From Bradyrhizobium sp. CB1015 (GTDB lineage Bacteria; Pseudomonadota; Alphaproteobacteria; Rhizobiales; Xanthobacteraceae), in NCBI RefSeq assembly GCF_025200925.1, contig NZ_CP104174.1, positions 6,882,001-6,946,000 on the forward strand: DNA of 64,000 nt. The letters run 5' to 3'. The notes beneath the pieces were generated by a model. The model searched no databases. It saw only the letters and a list, made by a program, of their open reading frames with translations, and was not told where the DNA came from. Numbering within the stretch: the first letter of the stretch is position 1; every line of letters starts with the position of its first letter. This document shows positions 63,342-64,000 of this stretch, in pieces. The translations under genes were made by a program, and so were the position numbers.

Positions 63342-64000
63342 ATGACCGAAACCGACGTCGTCATCATCGGCGCGGGCCATAACGGCCTCACCTGCGCGGC
63401 CTATCTCGCGATGGCGGGTCTGCGCGTGCGCGTGGTGGAGCGGCGCAAGGTGGTCGGCGGTGCGGCGGTGACGGAGGAGTTTCACCCCGGCTTTCGCAAT
63501 TCTGTCGCCGCATACACCGTGAGCCTGCTCAATCCGCAGGTGATCCGTGACCTCAAGCTCGCCGAGCAGGGCCTGCGCATCGTCGAGCGGCGCGCGCAGA
63601 ACTTTCTGCCCGCGCCGGATGGCAGCTATCTCCTCACCGGCGAGGGGCGGACGAAAGCCTCGGTGGCGCGGCTCAGCGCGCATGATGCCGAAGCACTCGA
63701 CGGCTTCGCGCGCGAGCTGGAAGACATCGCCGACGTGCTCAGGCGGTTCGTGCTGCGCGCGCCGCCGAACCTGCTCGACGGCTTTGGCACCAACGCGATC
63801 CGCGAAGCCGTGAACGCATTGCAGAGCGCCAACATTCTGCGTGGCCTGACGCTGGAACAGAGCCGCAGCCTGCTCGATCTGTTCACGCGCTCGGCCGGCG
63901 AGATGCTGGACGAACGTTTCGAGCACGATCTGGTCAAGGCGCTGTTCGGCTTCGACGCCATCGTCGGCAACTATGCCAGCCCCTACGCCGCCGGCTCGGC
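63342..64000 (+). CDS. NAD(P)/FAD-dependent oxidoreductase, phytoene desaturase-like (partial)
   Basis: The first 219 residues of a gene that runs past the window end. It starts MTETDVVIIGAGHNGLTCAAYLA, with a classical FAD dinucleotide motif GAGHNG and a second conserved segment RRKVVGGAAVTEEFHPGFRNSVAAYTVSLL. This matches the PYROXD2/phytoene dehydrogenase-like group, whose substrate is mostly unknown. A ribosome site AGGGA precedes ATG 63342. Confidence 0.88.
   Translation, partial: MTETDVVIIGAGHNGLTCAAYLAMAGLRVRVVERRKVVGGAAVTEEFHPGFRNSVAAYTVSLLNPQVIRDLKLAEQGLRIVERRAQNFLPAPDGSYLLTGEGRTKASVARLSAHDAEALDGFARELEDIADVLRRFVLRAPPNLLDGFGTNAIREAVNALQSANILRGLTLEQSRSLLDLFTRSAGEMLDERFEHDLVKALFGFDAIVGNYASPYAAGS

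Overview
The window looks like a chromosomal segment of a Bradyrhizobium-type alphaproteobacterium. Support comes from high GC content, long open frames on both strands, a circularly permuted two-piece tmRNA whose tag reads ANDNFAPVAQAA, alphaproteobacterial families (SspB-alpha, DUF4169, DUF2336) and many short palindromic intergenic repeats. The identification is inferred from gene content; no database search was run.

Layout. 0-8 kb: miaA and serB are divergent, followed by a membrane quality-control run on the minus strand (hflK, hflC, a DUF2065 protein, degP) and the thymidylate/folate operon thyA-GNAT-folA. 8.1-9.2 kb: an IS630-family element. 9.2-12.6 kb: a tripartite tricarboxylate transporter operon tctB-tctA-tctC. 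12.7-16.5 kb: a decayed chromate transporter gene, the split tmRNA gene, sspB (adaptor for the tmRNA tag), fumC, and a DUF4169/ribbon-helix-helix pair. 16.5-18.8 kb: feoAB behind a likely iron operator. 19-25 kb: GNAT, a small unknown protein, DUF2336 and a large AsmA-like protein. 25-30 kb: a P450 divergent from a TetR regulator over a perfect palindrome, then AraC and MFS genes. 30-38 kb: a CHASE-GGDEF-EAL protein, an orphan substrate-binding protein, a 2-hydroxyacid dehydrogenase, doxX/lysR and a secreted caspase-like protein. 38-49 kb: a His/Gly-rich Spy-like protein, an FAD-linked oxidase, a thioesterase, a UvrD helicase that carries a palindromic repeat in frame, an orphan HicB, Cys-rich and OmpA-like envelope proteins, and an Mpo1/SDR/methyltransferase cluster. 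49-55 kb: a PQQ-type sugar dehydrogenase, a second IS630 element, aspartate dehydrogenase with LysR, and a divergent tartrate/malate dehydrogenase. 55-64 kb: two tandem paralogous exported hydrolases, an ABC-2 exporter, an L,D-transpeptidase, a glycerophosphodiesterase, a membrane-fused spermidine-synthase-like protein, and an FAD oxidoreductase cut by the window end.

Most of the window is housekeeping or ordinary accessory sequence. The parts I consider most worth follow-up are: (1) tmRNA directly upstream of sspB, plus a shared short motif between the SspB C-terminus (a likely ClpX-docking tail) and the N-terminus of the nearby DUF4169 protein; (2) a palindromic repeat domesticated in frame inside UvrD; (3) hairpins conserved in both IS630 elements that place the transposase Shine-Dalgarno in a loop; (4) several clean operator-like palindromes. 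No CRISPR array, tRNA, rRNA or prophage was seen.
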